A stretch of DNA of 64,000 nucleotides from WLJO01 sp945889085 (lineage in GTDB: Bacteria > Actinomycetota > Acidimicrobiia > Acidimicrobiales > Ilumatobacteraceae). Each line of letters begins with the position of its first letter. Position 1 is the first letter of the stretch. The position numbers and the translations under genes are program-made. Under the pieces are notes generated by a model. That model was not told where the DNA came from and did no database searches. It saw nothing but the letters and a program-made list of their open reading frames with translations. Positions 7,853 through 16,841 of this stretch are shown here, piece after piece. Location of the stretch: assembly GCA_945889085.1 (NCBI GenBank), contig CAMDBM010000007.1, positions 10,327 through 74,326 of the forward strand, written 5' to 3'.

Positions 7853-9451
7853 GTGGCCATCCTGGCGGACCGCGTTGACGAGCGTTCCGACGCGTACCGG
7901 ACCAACCGCGCCGCGCTGCAGACCCTGATCGATCAGCACGACGAATTGCTTGCGCAGTTGCTCGTCGGCGGTGGCCAGCAGTACGTGGACCGACACCGAA
8001 AGCGCGGCAAGCTGCTCGCCCGCGAGCGCATCGAGCTCCTCCTCGACCGGGACTCACCCTTCCTCGAGCTCTCACCGCTCGCCGGTTGGGGAACCGGCTT
8101 TCCGACCGGTGCCAGCATGGTGACCGGCGTGGGGGTGGTGGAGGGCCGCGAGTGCATGATCGTTGCGAACGACCCCACTTCCCGGGGCGGTGCGATCAAC
8201 CCGATCACGCTCAGGAAGAACCTCCGCGCGATGGAGATTGCCCGGGAGAACCATCTCCCCTTCATCAACCTCGTCGAGTCCGGCGGCGCGGACCTGCCCA
8301 CACAGTCCGAGATCTTCATCCCGGGCGGCCGCACCTTCCACGACATCACCGAGATGTCGAGCCTCGGCATCCCCACCATCGCGCTCGTGTTCGGCAACTC
8401 GACGGCCGGTGGTGCTTATGTACCCGGCATGAGCGACTACGTCGTGATGATCAACCAACGGTCCAAGGTGTTCCTCGGCGGTCCGCCGCTCGTGAAGATG
8501 GCCACGGGCGAGGAAAGCGACGACGAATCGCTCGGCGGTGCCGAGATGCATGCGCGTGTCAGCGGGTCCGCGGACTACTTCGCGCTCGACGAGCGGGATG
8601 CCATCCGTCTCGGGCGCCAGATCGTGCGCAGGCTCGGGCACCGAAAGCTCGGCCCCGGGCCCAGGGGGCCGGGAAGCGCCCCCCGCTACGACCCCGAACA
8701 ACTGCTCGGCATCCCGTCGTCCGACCTGCGCATCCCGTTCGACCCGCGGGACGTGCTCGCCCGCATCATCGACGACTCGGACTTCGACGAGTTCAAGCCG
8801 CTCTACGGCACCTCGCTCGTCACAGGCTTCTGCGAGATCATGGGCTATCCGGTCGGTGTGCTGGCGAACCACCACGGAGTGCTCTTCAACGAGGAGGCCG
8901 ACAAGGCTGCACAGTTCATCCAGCTCGCGAACCAGTCCGACACCCCGCTCGTCTTTCTGCAGAACACGACGGGCTACATGGTGGGCAAGGATTTCGAGCA
9001 GCGGGGCATCATCAAAGACGGTGCCAAGATGATCAACGCCGTCGCCAACTCCTCGGTGCCGCACCTCACCGTGAACCTCGCTGCTTCATACGGGGCCGGC
9101 AACTACGGCATGTGCGGCCGGGCCTACGGGCCCCGGTTCCTGTTCACCTGGCCGAATGCCCGCACTGCGGTGATGGGGCCTGCCCAACTGGCCGGCGTGA
9201 TGTCGATCGTCGCCCGCGAGTCCGCCGCGTCGATGGGGAGGCCGTTCGACGAGGAGGCCGACGCCGCGATGCGCGCCAGTGTCGAAGAGCAGATCGAGCG
9301 CGAGTCACTCGCTCTGTTCATGACCGGCAAGCTGTACGACGACGGCCTCTTGGACCCGCGCGACACCCGCACTGCCCTCGGCATGGGCCTCTCGGCAGTC
9401 CACACGAACGAGATCGCCGGCCAGCGTGGCTACGGCGTGTTCCGGATGTGA
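7853..9451 (+). CDS. Acyl-CoA carboxylase, carboxyltransferase (beta) subunit
   Basis: This 532-residue carboxyltransferase resembles methylcrotonoyl-CoA and geranyl-CoA carboxylase beta chains. The N-half crotonase domain carries RGKLLARERIELLLDRDSPFLE, GRECMIVANDPTSRGGAINP and FGNSTAGGAYVPGMSDY. The C-half carries the acyl-CoA part FLQNTTGYMVG and YGAGNYGMCGRAY, with ARESAASMGR near the end. It transfers CO2 from biotin, carried by the next gene product, to the gamma carbon of a branched enoyl-CoA. Length and motifs are complete. It is the second gene of a four-gene operon, whose AtuA partner leans toward terpenoid or branched acyl-CoA use. Confidence 0.88.
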   Translation: MAILADRVDERSDAYRTNRAALQTLIDQHDELLAQLLVGGGQQYVDRHRKRGKLLARERIELLLDRDSPFLELSPLAGWGTGFPTGASMVTGVGVVEGRECMIVANDPTSRGGAINPITLRKNLRAMEIARENHLPFINLVESGGADLPTQSEIFIPGGRTFHDITEMSSLGIPTIALVFGNSTAGGAYVPGMSDYVVMINQRSKVFLGGPPLVKMATGEESDDESLGGAEMHARVSGSADYFALDERDAIRLGRQIVRRLGHRKLGPGPRGPGSAPRYDPEQLLGIPSSDLRIPFDPRDVLARIIDDSDFDEFKPLYGTSLVTGFCEIMGYPVGVLANHHGVLFNEEADKAAQFIQLANQSDTPLVFLQNTTGYMVGKDFEQRGIIKDGAKMINAVANSSVPHLTVNLAASYGAGNYGMCGRAYGPRFLFTWPNARTAVMGPAQLAGVMSIVARESAASMGRPFDEEADAAMRASVEEQIERESLALFMTGKLYDDGLLDPRDTRTALGMGLSAVHTNEIAGQRGYGVFRM

Positions 9452-9464
9452 TGGGGGTGCAGCG

Positions 9465-11390
9465 ATGATCAACCGTGTCCTCGTCGCCAACCGGGGCGAG
9501 ATTGCCCGCCGCGTGGCGCGGACCTGTGCAGCGCTCGGCATCGAGACCGTCGCCGTCTTCAGCGACGCGGACGAGAACGCCCTCTTTGTCCGCGAGGCCA
9601 CACGAGCCGTGCGGCTACCGGGGACGTCATCGGCGGACACCTACCTGCGGATCGATCTGGTCGTTGCCGCTGCGCTCAAGTCCGGAGCCGATGCCGTGCA
9701 CCCCGGCTACGGCTTCCTCGCCGAGAACCCCGCATTCGCCGAGACCGTGATCGACGCGGGGCTCACGTGGATCGGACCCCCGCCGTCGGCAATGCGCTCG
9801 ATGGGCTCCAAGATCGAGGCGAAGCGGCTCATGCGATCCGCGGGCGTACCCGTTCTGCCCGAGGGCGACGAGGCCGGCTTCCCTGCCCTCGTGAAGGCGT
9901 CCGCAGGCGGTGGAGGCCGTGGCATGCGGATCGTGCGATCGGCAGCCGAACTTGCCGGGGCCGTGGAATCGGCAGCGCGTGAGGCCGAATCGGCCTTCGG
10001 CGACGGGACCGTATTCGTTGAGCATTACGTCGAGCGCGGCAGGCATATCGAGATCCAGGTGTTCGCGGACCAGCACGGCAACTGTGTGTCGCTGTTCGAG
10101 CGCGAGTGCTCGATCCAGCGGCGCCACCAGAAGATCGTCGAGGAGTCCCCCTCCCCTGCTGTCGACGAGCTGCTGCGTGCCGAGATGGGTGCCGCTGCCG
10201 TGACGGCTGCCCGCTCCGTCGGGTACGTCGGTGCGGGCACCGTGGAGTTCCTGCTGGCGCCCGACGGCCGCTTCTACTTCCTCGAGATGAACACCCGACT
10301 GCAGGTGGAGCACCCGGTCACGGAACTCGTGACAGGCCTCGACCTCGTCGCCCTCCAGATCGCCGTCGCCGAGGGCGCTCCGCTGCCCCCTGCTGCACTG
10401 CACCCCACCATCAACGGGCACGCCATCGAGGTCCGTCTCTGTGCAGAGGACCCTGCTGCGGGTTACCTCCCGCAGTCCGGCCGCGTTGTCGGCTTCGACA
10501 TCCCCGCACTGGCGAACGTGCGTGTGGACACCGGATTGTTGAGTGGCGACGACATCCCGCCGTACTACGACTCCATGTTCGCGAAGGTGATCGCGTGGGC
10601 CCCCACACGGGCCGCCGCATCACGGTTGCTCGCCCACGCCCTCTCGTCGTCGCGGGTACACGGTGTTGCCACGAACCGAGACCAACTCGTGCAGGTGCTG
10701 CGCCACCCGGAGTTCCTGACAGGCGACATCGACACCGGGTTCCTCGAGCGCAACCCGTGCACCGAACACATCGACGGCACTCATCGGCTCGCGGCGGTTG
10801 CTGCGGCACTCGTGGGCCAGGCTCGCTCGCGTGAGCTGGTTGCCGTGCTGCCGCTCGTGCCTTCCGGCTGGCGCAACGTGACCTCCCAAGACCAGACCGT
10901 CGAGTTCGACATCGTCGGGATCGGTCTCGTCTCGGTCGGCTATCGGTTCGGCCGCAGCGGGGCCGTGACACGGCTCACCGTCGACAGCGAGCCGCTCGGG
11001 GTCACCGCCGGCACACCGCTGGCCGGATCCGTGCTGCTGACGGAGAGCGGGGTGTCTACCCGCTTCCACGTCCGCCTCGACAATGAACACGCCTACGTCG
11101 ACAGCCCGGAGGGGTCCTGGACGCTCCGGATCGTCAACCGCTTCCCCCTCCCCGACTCCGCTGGTCTCGCAGGTTCGCTCGTCGCCCCGATGCCGGGATC
11201 TATCCTGCGGGTACTCGTCGAGACCGGACAGCAGGTGGCCCCCGGTCAACCGCTCGTGGTGCTCGAGGCGATGAAGATGGAACACCAGGTCGTGGCGCCA
11301 TCGGGCGGCACCGTCACCCAGGTGCTCGTCTCACCGGGGAACCAAGTATCAACCGGGCAGGCCCTGCTCGTGCTGGAGGACAAGTCATGA
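9465..11390 (+). CDS. Acyl-CoA carboxylase alpha subunit (biotin carboxylase + BCCP)
   Basis: The 641-residue biotin-dependent alpha chain begins MINRVLVANRGEIARRVAR (biotin carboxylase N-domain). The ATP-grasp part includes KASAGGGGRGMRIV and EMNTRLQVEHPVTE, and the C-terminal biotinyl domain carries EAMKMEHQV with the acceptor lysine at residue 604. It carboxylates biotin with ATP and bicarbonate and hands CO2 to the beta subunit upstream. The region about 450-570 is the less conserved subunit-contact domain. ATG 9465 with GGGGGTG upstream was preferred to in-frame codons inside the previous gene. Its stop overlaps the next start (ATGA). Confidence 0.9.
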   Translation: MINRVLVANRGEIARRVARTCAALGIETVAVFSDADENALFVREATRAVRLPGTSSADTYLRIDLVVAAALKSGADAVHPGYGFLAENPAFAETVIDAGLTWIGPPPSAMRSMGSKIEAKRLMRSAGVPVLPEGDEAGFPALVKASAGGGGRGMRIVRSAAELAGAVESAAREAESAFGDGTVFVEHYVERGRHIEIQVFADQHGNCVSLFERECSIQRRHQKIVEESPSPAVDELLRAEMGAAAVTAARSVGYVGAGTVEFLLAPDGRFYFLEMNTRLQVEHPVTELVTGLDLVALQIAVAEGAPLPPAALHPTINGHAIEVRLCAEDPAAGYLPQSGRVVGFDIPALANVRVDTGLLSGDDIPPYYDSMFAKVIAWAPTRAAASRLLAHALSSSRVHGVATNRDQLVQVLRHPEFLTGDIDTGFLERNPCTEHIDGTHRLAAVAAALVGQARSRELVAVLPLVPSGWRNVTSQDQTVEFDIVGIGLVSVGYRFGRSGAVTRLTVDSEPLGVTAGTPLAGSVLLTESGVSTRFHVRLDNEHAYVDSPEGSWTLRIVNRFPLPDSAGLAGSLVAPMPGSILRVLVETGQQVAPGQPLVVLEAMKMEHQVVAPSGGTVTQVLVSPGNQVSTGQALLVLEDKS

Positions 11391-13120
11391 ACACTGAGCG
11401 CGGCACCCGAGCAGTCCGTATCGCGAACTGCTCCGGCTACTTCGGAGACCGAATCACCGCAGCGAAGGAGATGGTGGAGGGCGGCCCGATCGACTTCCTC
11501 ACCGGCGACTGGCTCGCGGAACTCACGATGCTCATCCTCTGGAAGCAGCGGCGCCGCAACTCCGAGGCCGGCTACGCAAGCACGTTCCTCACCCAGATGG
11601 AACAGGTGCTCGGCACCTGCATCGATCGTGGCATCAAGGTGGTCACGAATGCCGGTGGGCTCAACCCCGCGGGATGCGCCGAGAAGGTCCGCGAGATCGC
11701 CACGAGGCTCGGCCTGAGCGTGAACGTTGCCCACGTGGAGGGCGACGACCTCATGAGCCGGATCGACGGGTTGCGACCGCACCTGAACCACCTCGACACC
11801 GGCGCACCGTTCACCGTTGACCCCGTGTCGGCGAACGCGTACCTCGGTGGTTGGGGGATCGTCAGCGCACTGGATTCCGGCGCCGACATCGTTGTCTGCC
11901 CGCGTGTCACCGACGCCTCGGTGATCGTCGGGCCCGCAGCATGGTGGTGGGGCTGGGACCGCACCGATTGGGATCGCCTCGCCGGCGCCGTCGCTGCAGG
12001 CCACGTCATCGAGTGCGGCTCGCAGGCAACGGGCGGCAACTACGCGTTCTTCCAGGAGATCCCCGACCTCAGCAAGCCACTCGCCTTCCCGCTCGCGGAG
12101 GTGGAGCAGGACGGTTCGTGCGTCATCACCAAGCACCCAGATACCGGGGGCACGGTTTCCGTCGGCACCGTTACCGCGCAGTTGCTCTACGAGATCGGCG
12201 GGCCCGGCTATCTCAACCCGGACGTCGTAACCCGCATGGACACGATCTCGCTCTCGCAGGAGGGTCCCGACCGCGTCCGTATGAGCGGCGCCCGCGGCGA
12301 GCCCGCCCCGGACACCACGAAGGTGTGCATCAACTTCGAGGGCGGCTTCCGCAACCGGATGACGTTCTGCCTCACCGGGCCGAATCAGCAGGCCAAGGCC
12401 GACTGGCTGACGACACAGTTGTTCTCGCGCCTCGGCGGGCGCGACAGGTTCGCCGAGTGCGACGTCCGTTTCGTCGAGGCACCGGCGGATGCGCGCACAC
12501 AGGAGCAGGCAACCGGTCGGCTCCACGTGACGGTGAAGGATCCCGACGAGCGCAAGGTCGGGCGGGCCTTCTCGAGCGCCGCATCGGAACTCGCACTCTC
12601 CAGCATCCCCGGCTTCTTCACCACCACGCCCCCCGGCGAGGCACAGCCGTACGGTGTGTATTGGCCGGCACTCGTGCCTTCCGCCGAGGTGGACCACGCC
12701 GTCGTGCTGCACGACGGCCGGCGGATCGCCATCCCACCGTCACCCACCGGTCCGGTCGCCCCGGCACCGATCGTTGCGCCCGTTGCGCCTGCGGCTGCTG
12801 CGCGCGCCACCGAATCCGGTCACACGCTCGGCGAGCGCTTCGGCGCGCGGTCGGGCGACAAGGGCGGCAACGCCAATGTGGGCATCTGGGCCCGCAGCGA
12901 CGAGGACTATGTGTGGCTCGCCGAGTGGATGACGGTGGATCGGCTCCGGGACCTCGTACCCGACAGCGCAGGCCTCGAGATCCGCCGCTACGAACTGCCG
13001 AACCTCCTCGCCCTCAACTTCGTGATCGTCGGGTACCTCGGCGAGGGTGTTGCGTCGACGACAGCGTTCGACGCGCAGGCCAAGGGGCTCGGCGAGTTCC
13101 TCCGCAGCCGTCGCGTCTGA
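11387..13120 (+). CDS. AtuA family acyclic terpene utilisation protein
   Basis: The 577-residue protein overlaps the carboxylase alpha gene by four bases. Residues about 7-450 match the AtuA/DUF1446 family (RIANCSGYFGDR, VTNAGGLNPAGCAEKVRE, VVCPRVTDASVIVGPAAWWWG). Residues about 478-577 form the small AtuA-associated C-terminal domain (GERFGARSGDKGGNANVGIWAR), joined through an Ala/Pro linker at about 447-475. AtuA is needed for citronellol/geraniol breakdown in Pseudomonas, but its reaction is unclear. Together with the carboxylase genes it points to catabolism of branched or isoprenoid acyl-CoAs. Fusion of the two parts is common in the family. Confidence 0.85.
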   Translation: MNTERGTRAVRIANCSGYFGDRITAAKEMVEGGPIDFLTGDWLAELTMLILWKQRRRNSEAGYASTFLTQMEQVLGTCIDRGIKVVTNAGGLNPAGCAEKVREIATRLGLSVNVAHVEGDDLMSRIDGLRPHLNHLDTGAPFTVDPVSANAYLGGWGIVSALDSGADIVVCPRVTDASVIVGPAAWWWGWDRTDWDRLAGAVAAGHVIECGSQATGGNYAFFQEIPDLSKPLAFPLAEVEQDGSCVITKHPDTGGTVSVGTVTAQLLYEIGGPGYLNPDVVTRMDTISLSQEGPDRVRMSGARGEPAPDTTKVCINFEGGFRNRMTFCLTGPNQQAKADWLTTQLFSRLGGRDRFAECDVRFVEAPADARTQEQATGRLHVTVKDPDERKVGRAFSSAASELALSSIPGFFTTTPPGEAQPYGVYWPALVPSAEVDHAVVLHDGRRIAIPPSPTGPVAPAPIVAPVAPAAAARATESGHTLGERFGARSGDKGGNANVGIWARSDEDYVWLAEWMTVDRLRDLVPDSAGLEIRRYELPNLLALNFVIVGYLGEGVASTTAFDAQAKGLGEFLRSRRV

Positions 13121-13127
13121 GCCCGCG

Positions 13128-13169
13128 CGGCTCCATCTAGCCCCGGGCCTCCAGCACGAGATGGAGCCG
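13128..13169 (+). terminator. Hairpin at end of acyl-CoA carboxylase operon
   Basis: A perfect 11-bp inverted repeat (CGGCTCCATCT at 13128-13138, AGATGGAGCCG at 13159-13169) with a 20-nt loop begins 7 bp after the AtuA stop. No T-tract follows, as is common in high-GC actinomycetes. The next gene begins 33 bp later with its own -10 element. Confidence 0.6.
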
Positions 13170-13190
13170 GGGCCAACGGGACTCCACAGG

Positions 13191-13196
13191 TACAGT
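13191..13196 (+). promoter_or_regulatory. -10 element TACAGT, probably leaderless
   Basis: TACAGT lies 6 nt before the GTG at 13203, directly after the operon hairpin. Confidence 0.5.
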
Positions 13197-13202
13197 TCGT
13201 CC

Positions 13203-14438
13203 GTGAGCGACCACCTGAACGCGGACCACGAACGCCCTCTGGCGGACTCGGGGCTACGTGTGTGGGGGCGTGCCAATAGACGAGTCGTGTTGCTGTTGCT
13301 GCTCGGGGGCGCAGTCGCCTTCCAGATCGCCCAGGGACTCGCCTACCAACGCAGGATCACGCCGTACAAAGCGTCGTACTGGCTCGTCACCTACGAGTTC
13401 GGGTTCACCCGTCGGGGCCTTGCGGGGGAGATGCTGCGGCGGCTTGCCGGAACGTCACCGTCACTCGTCGCCATCGAGGTGGCGCAATACGCGCTCACCG
13501 CCGTGATCCTGACACTGCTGCTCCTGCTCATCCGCGCGCTCTGGCGCCGGGACAACCGTGCCGGGGACCTCGCTGCGCTTGCGCTCTGCTGCTCGCCCTT
13601 CGTGCTCGACTTTGCGGTGTTCCAGCGGCGGCCCGATCAAATCGGCTACGCGAGTGTCATCCTGTTCGGTTTTCTGCTGTACCGAATGCCGCAGCAACGA
13701 ACGCTCGTCGCCGCGGCTGGCGGTGCGCTGCTCACCATTTCCGTCGCGGTCTCCGACTCGTCGTTCCTGGCCTGCGTCGGCTGGGTACTGCTGATCGCGA
13801 TACTCGCCCCGGGGGAGAACCTACGGAACCTGCGGACCTGGTCCCGGCTCCTGCTTATTGCGCTGCCACCAGCGATCATGGCGATCGTCTCCGCCACCGC
13901 CGGCCGGCTCGACCATTCCCAGGCACAGCAACTCGCGAGCACGGCGTCCAAATACGGCTGGACCGATGTGGTGGTGTTCCCGTACCTCACCGACACCCTG
14001 CGCGAAAGCGTCAACCGGGTCGGCGACATGCCCCAGACAATGATGCTCGGCAGCCTTGCCATCGGTCTGGTGCTCCTGCTGCTCCAGGGCTGGTTGATGC
14101 TCGGCCTCCGGGTGCCGACACCCACAGCAGCCAGCGGTATCCGCTTTGCCCCCGCGCTCGCCGTCGCCATGTGTGCCATCGGACTTGTCGCCCTGCTGGC
14201 ACTCGGCATCGACTGGTTCCGGTGGATCAGCGGATTTGGCTTCATGAGCACGACCGCAGTCGCGTTCGGCGTGCTGCTGCGACCCTCCGAACGCGGCCCG
14301 GCTAACCGAGCACTCGCCACGCCGGCAACGATCCTGGTGTCTGCCTATCTCTTGGCCGTCGCGGCGTTCCCGAACATGATCAGTCTCAGCGAGGGTTTCC
14401 TGCAGTTGCTCCTCGCCTACAACAGCGCAGGACCCTGA
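13203..14438 (+). CDS. Polytopic membrane protein of unknown function
   Basis: This 411-residue protein has many hydrophobic segments. The first helix is RRVVLLLLLGGAVAFQIAQ; further ones lie around ALTAVILTLLLLLI, AAGGALLTISVAVS, VGWVLLIAILA, LLLIALPPAIMAIVSA, LAIGLVLLLLQGWLML and LAVAMCAIGLVALLALGI, so roughly nine to ten helices. An early loop has YWLVTYEFGFTRRGLAGEMLRR, a pattern seen in uncharacterised actinobacterial membrane proteins near glycosyltransferases. I do not recognise a catalytic motif. It is convergent with a GT39-like gene; the two may take part in cell-envelope sugar chemistry, but that is inference. Confidence 0.65.
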   Translation: MSDHLNADHERPLADSGLRVWGRANRRVVLLLLLGGAVAFQIAQGLAYQRRITPYKASYWLVTYEFGFTRRGLAGEMLRRLAGTSPSLVAIEVAQYALTAVILTLLLLLIRALWRRDNRAGDLAALALCCSPFVLDFAVFQRRPDQIGYASVILFGFLLYRMPQQRTLVAAAGGALLTISVAVSDSSFLACVGWVLLIAILAPGENLRNLRTWSRLLLIALPPAIMAIVSATAGRLDHSQAQQLASTASKYGWTDVVVFPYLTDTLRESVNRVGDMPQTMMLGSLAIGLVLLLLQGWLMLGLRVPTPTAASGIRFAPALAVAMCAIGLVALLALGIDWFRWISGFGFMSTTAVAFGVLLRPSERGPANRALATPATILVSAYLLAVAAFPNMISLSEGFLQLLLAYNSAGP

Positions 14439-14463
14439 GGCCCCTGCCCGACGCCTCTCGTCG

Positions 14464-15954
14464 TCAGGGCGCCCGCGACAATCGGTAGACGTCGATCTCC
14501 TCGATCGTCGTCACGATTTCGTATCGAGTCGCGAGCGCCGACCCGACGGCACCCGTTGGGTCACACGTTCGTGCGGGCTGGAACATGGCAACGAACGTCG
14601 GCGCATCCGGGCCCTCCATCATGTCGATCAGCATCTGCTGCGCGCCGGGAATCTGCGGAATGAGTGCGAACCACAGGTAGGGGTACGGCGGATCGGTATC
14701 GACGTTGCCGTACAGCGCGGCGCTCGCACACATCGCAAAGATGTTGTCGCCGGGTTCACGCTGTTCGTCGAACCAGTCGGCGATCCGCTCGCTCGCGATC
14801 AGGCGCCCGTCGTCCGACAGCCGTGGTCCAACGTCTTCCCGCGGTATCCCCAGCGTCACGAGAGTCGCAACGACCGGCACGACGAGCATCCCGACAACGA
14901 ACCCGAGCCGGATCCCCCGTTGGCGAACGTACCCGGCAAGTACCCCGGCACCGGTGCCGAGCGGGAACGCGAAAATCACCCAGTAGTGCCGGAAGAACTG
15001 ACCCCCGAGCAGGAAGGCGATGAGCGCAAGCATCGACCACACGGCGAGGAGCGCTGCCGCCCGCAGTTCGGTGCGACGGACGAGCCACACGATGAGCGCA
15101 AGGCCGAGGATGACGGTCGGCAGCAGCAACGGGGCGATCGAGCCGGCCGTCTGGCGCAGCCGACCCCACTCTGCGTTCTGCAGGGCGCTGCGCTGGTCCA
15201 GTCGGTACCCAGCAAATGCGTACCACCAACGGTGCCAACCGGTGACGGCGCCGTGGATCATCATCGCGAGGATCGGGAGCATGAGGCCGCTGAGCACCGC
15301 CGGCACCGCCAGCATGCGGTCGCGCGCGCTCCACCGACGACCGAGGGATACGACGAGCAGCATGATGAGGCCGGCGAAAAACGCATCGAACCCGCTCTGC
15401 TTCATCGACAGCGCGCAGCCCCCGAGAATGCCGCCGAGGGCGAGGATCCGGTACCAAGGGCGATCACGGTCCCAGAATCCGAGCAGGAGCACAGCGAGCG
15501 CGAGGATGCCGAGTGCCGAACTGAGCAGTTCGGAGTTAGCGATAAAGCTCTCCTGCTGCGGGATGCTGCCGATCACGCCCACCGCAAGCGCTGCGATCCA
15601 GCCTGCATGTGCACCGGCAAGGCGCTTCGCGATGCACCCGGCGGCGGCGGCACCGATCAGGGTGGCGACCAGTGCCATGATCCGGACCCCTACCGGGGAG
15701 CCGAGACCGATGTCGTTCCAGATGCGGAAGAGCAGCACGAGCCCCTGGGGGCGATCCACCCAAACGTCCCGGTAGAGCACCGCCCCGCGCCCCCATGCAC
15801 GCGCCTCAGCGAGGTAGCCACCCTCGTCCGCAGTGATCGGCGTGAAGAGGTACCGCCACCGCAGGAGAATGATGACAGCGGCCGCCGGGGCAAACCACCG
15901 TCCTCGTTGCCATTGCCGCGAGACATCTGCGCGGAGTGTGGAAAGGGAGGTCAC
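14464..15954 (-). CDS. GT39/ArnT-like membrane glycosyltransferase
   Basis: A 496-residue polytopic protein starting with GTG 15954. After the first helix, the loop TADEGGYLAEARAWGRGAVLYRDV carries the acidic pair Asp43-Glu44 expected of GT-C lipid-phosphate-sugar transferases (PMT/ArnT/GT39). VDRPQGLVLLFRIWNDIG follows, as in that family. Roughly eleven to twelve helices fill residues 20-370, and a soluble C-terminal part of about 110 residues faces the outside. It would transfer a sugar from a polyprenyl-phosphate carrier to a lipid or protein at the outer membrane face. The acceptor is unknown. The start regions of this gene and purU are divergent, 17 bp apart. Confidence 0.75.
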   Translation of the reverse strand: MTSLSTLRADVSRQWQRGRWFAPAAAVIILLRWRYLFTPITADEGGYLAEARAWGRGAVLYRDVWVDRPQGLVLLFRIWNDIGLGSPVGVRIMALVATLIGAAAAGCIAKRLAGAHAGWIAALAVGVIGSIPQQESFIANSELLSSALGILALAVLLLGFWDRDRPWYRILALGGILGGCALSMKQSGFDAFFAGLIMLLVVSLGRRWSARDRMLAVPAVLSGLMLPILAMMIHGAVTGWHRWWYAFAGYRLDQRSALQNAEWGRLRQTAGSIAPLLLPTVILGLALIVWLVRRTELRAAALLAVWSMLALIAFLLGGQFFRHYWVIFAFPLGTGAGVLAGYVRQRGIRLGFVVGMLVVPVVATLVTLGIPREDVGPRLSDDGRLIASERIADWFDEQREPGDNIFAMCASAALYGNVDTDPPYPYLWFALIPQIPGAQQMLIDMMEGPDAPTFVAMFQPARTCDPTGAVGSALATRYEIVTTIEEIDVYRLSRAP

Positions 15955-15960
15955 CCCGGA

Positions 15961-15966
15961 AGAATA
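15961..15966 (-). promoter_or_regulatory. -10 element TATTCT (minus strand), probably leaderless
   Basis: TATTCT on the minus strand lies 6 nt before the GTG at 15954. The divergent purU start is only 17 bp away, so the two promoters must overlap. Confidence 0.5.
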
Positions 15967-15971
15967 GGGGA

Positions 15972-16817
15972 ATGCCCCAGTACGTGATCAGTGTTCAGTG
16001 CGCGGACGGCCCCGGAATTGTCCATGCCTTCTCCGCCGCCCTCCTCGAGGCGCAGGGCAACATCGTCGATAACAGCCAGTACGGCGACCCGATCACCTCT
16101 CAGTTCTGTATGCGCACCACGTTCGCGTCCCCAATCGAGGACATCGACGAGGTGCGGTCCCTCCTTCAACCCGTCGCCGATCGGTTCCACGCAAATCTTC
16201 GCCTGCGCAACGAGGCATCACACCAGCACGCGCTCGTCCTCGTGTCCCAGTACGACCACTGCCTCCTCGACCTGCTGTACCGCTGGGAGGCCGGAGAACT
16301 CGCCATCGAGATCCCGGTCGTTGTCTCCAACCACGAGGCCTGTCGGACCCTCTGCGAGCGCTACGGCGTCCCGTTCCTGCACCTCCCCGTCACGAAGGAG
16401 AACAAGCCCGAGCGGGAAGCGCGCCTGCGCGGGCTCATCGCCGAGCACAACATCGACTTCGTCGTGCTCGCCCGCTACATGCAGATCCTCAGCCCCGGAT
16501 TCTGTGCTGACCTGTCGGGCCGCATCATCAACATCCACCACTCGTTCCTTCCCGGGTTCAAGGGTGCACGGCCGTACCAGCAGGCGTACGAGCGGGGCGT
16601 GAAAATGATTGGTGCCACCGCGCACTACGTCACCGCAGACCTCGACGAGGGTCCGATCATCGATCAGGGAGTCGTCTCGGTGGACCACAGCATGAACGCC
16701 CAGACCCTGTCCGTCATGGGTCGGGATGTGGAGCGCCAGGTGCTGTCACGCGCCGTGAAGATGCAGGCAGAGGACCGGCTTTTCCTCATAGGGCACCGAG
16801 TGGTGTCGTTCCACTGA
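15972..16817 (+). CDS. purU: Formyltetrahydrofolate deformylase
   Basis: The 281-residue protein has the full PurU layout. An N-terminal ACT domain (about 1-80; YVISVQCADGPGIVHAFSAAL) is followed by a formyltransferase-fold catalytic domain. That domain includes VLARYMQILS, NIHHSFLPGFKGARPYQQA and GATAHYVTADLDEGPIIDQ, which supply the Asn, His and Asp of the active site. It hydrolyses 10-formyl-THF to formate and THF, balancing one-carbon pools. The ACT domain usually senses Met or Gly. ATG 15972 gives the standard N-terminus. Highly confident. Confidence 0.95.
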   Translation: MPQYVISVQCADGPGIVHAFSAALLEAQGNIVDNSQYGDPITSQFCMRTTFASPIEDIDEVRSLLQPVADRFHANLRLRNEASHQHALVLVSQYDHCLLDLLYRWEAGELAIEIPVVVSNHEACRTLCERYGVPFLHLPVTKENKPEREARLRGLIAEHNIDFVVLARYMQILSPGFCADLSGRIINIHHSFLPGFKGARPYQQAYERGVKMIGATAHYVTADLDEGPIIDQGVVSVDHSMNAQTLSVMGRDVERQVLSRAVKMQAEDRLFLIGHRVVSFH

Positions 16818-16841
16818 GGACGGCTCGACCGCGTTGATCGG

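Noticed and set aside
5792..7996. A 734-codon minus-strand frame reaching into the enoyl-CoA hydratase gene
   Set aside because: Only the first half toward 6901 is a DUF3500 protein; the rest overlaps the enoyl-CoA hydratase gene and has no family match.
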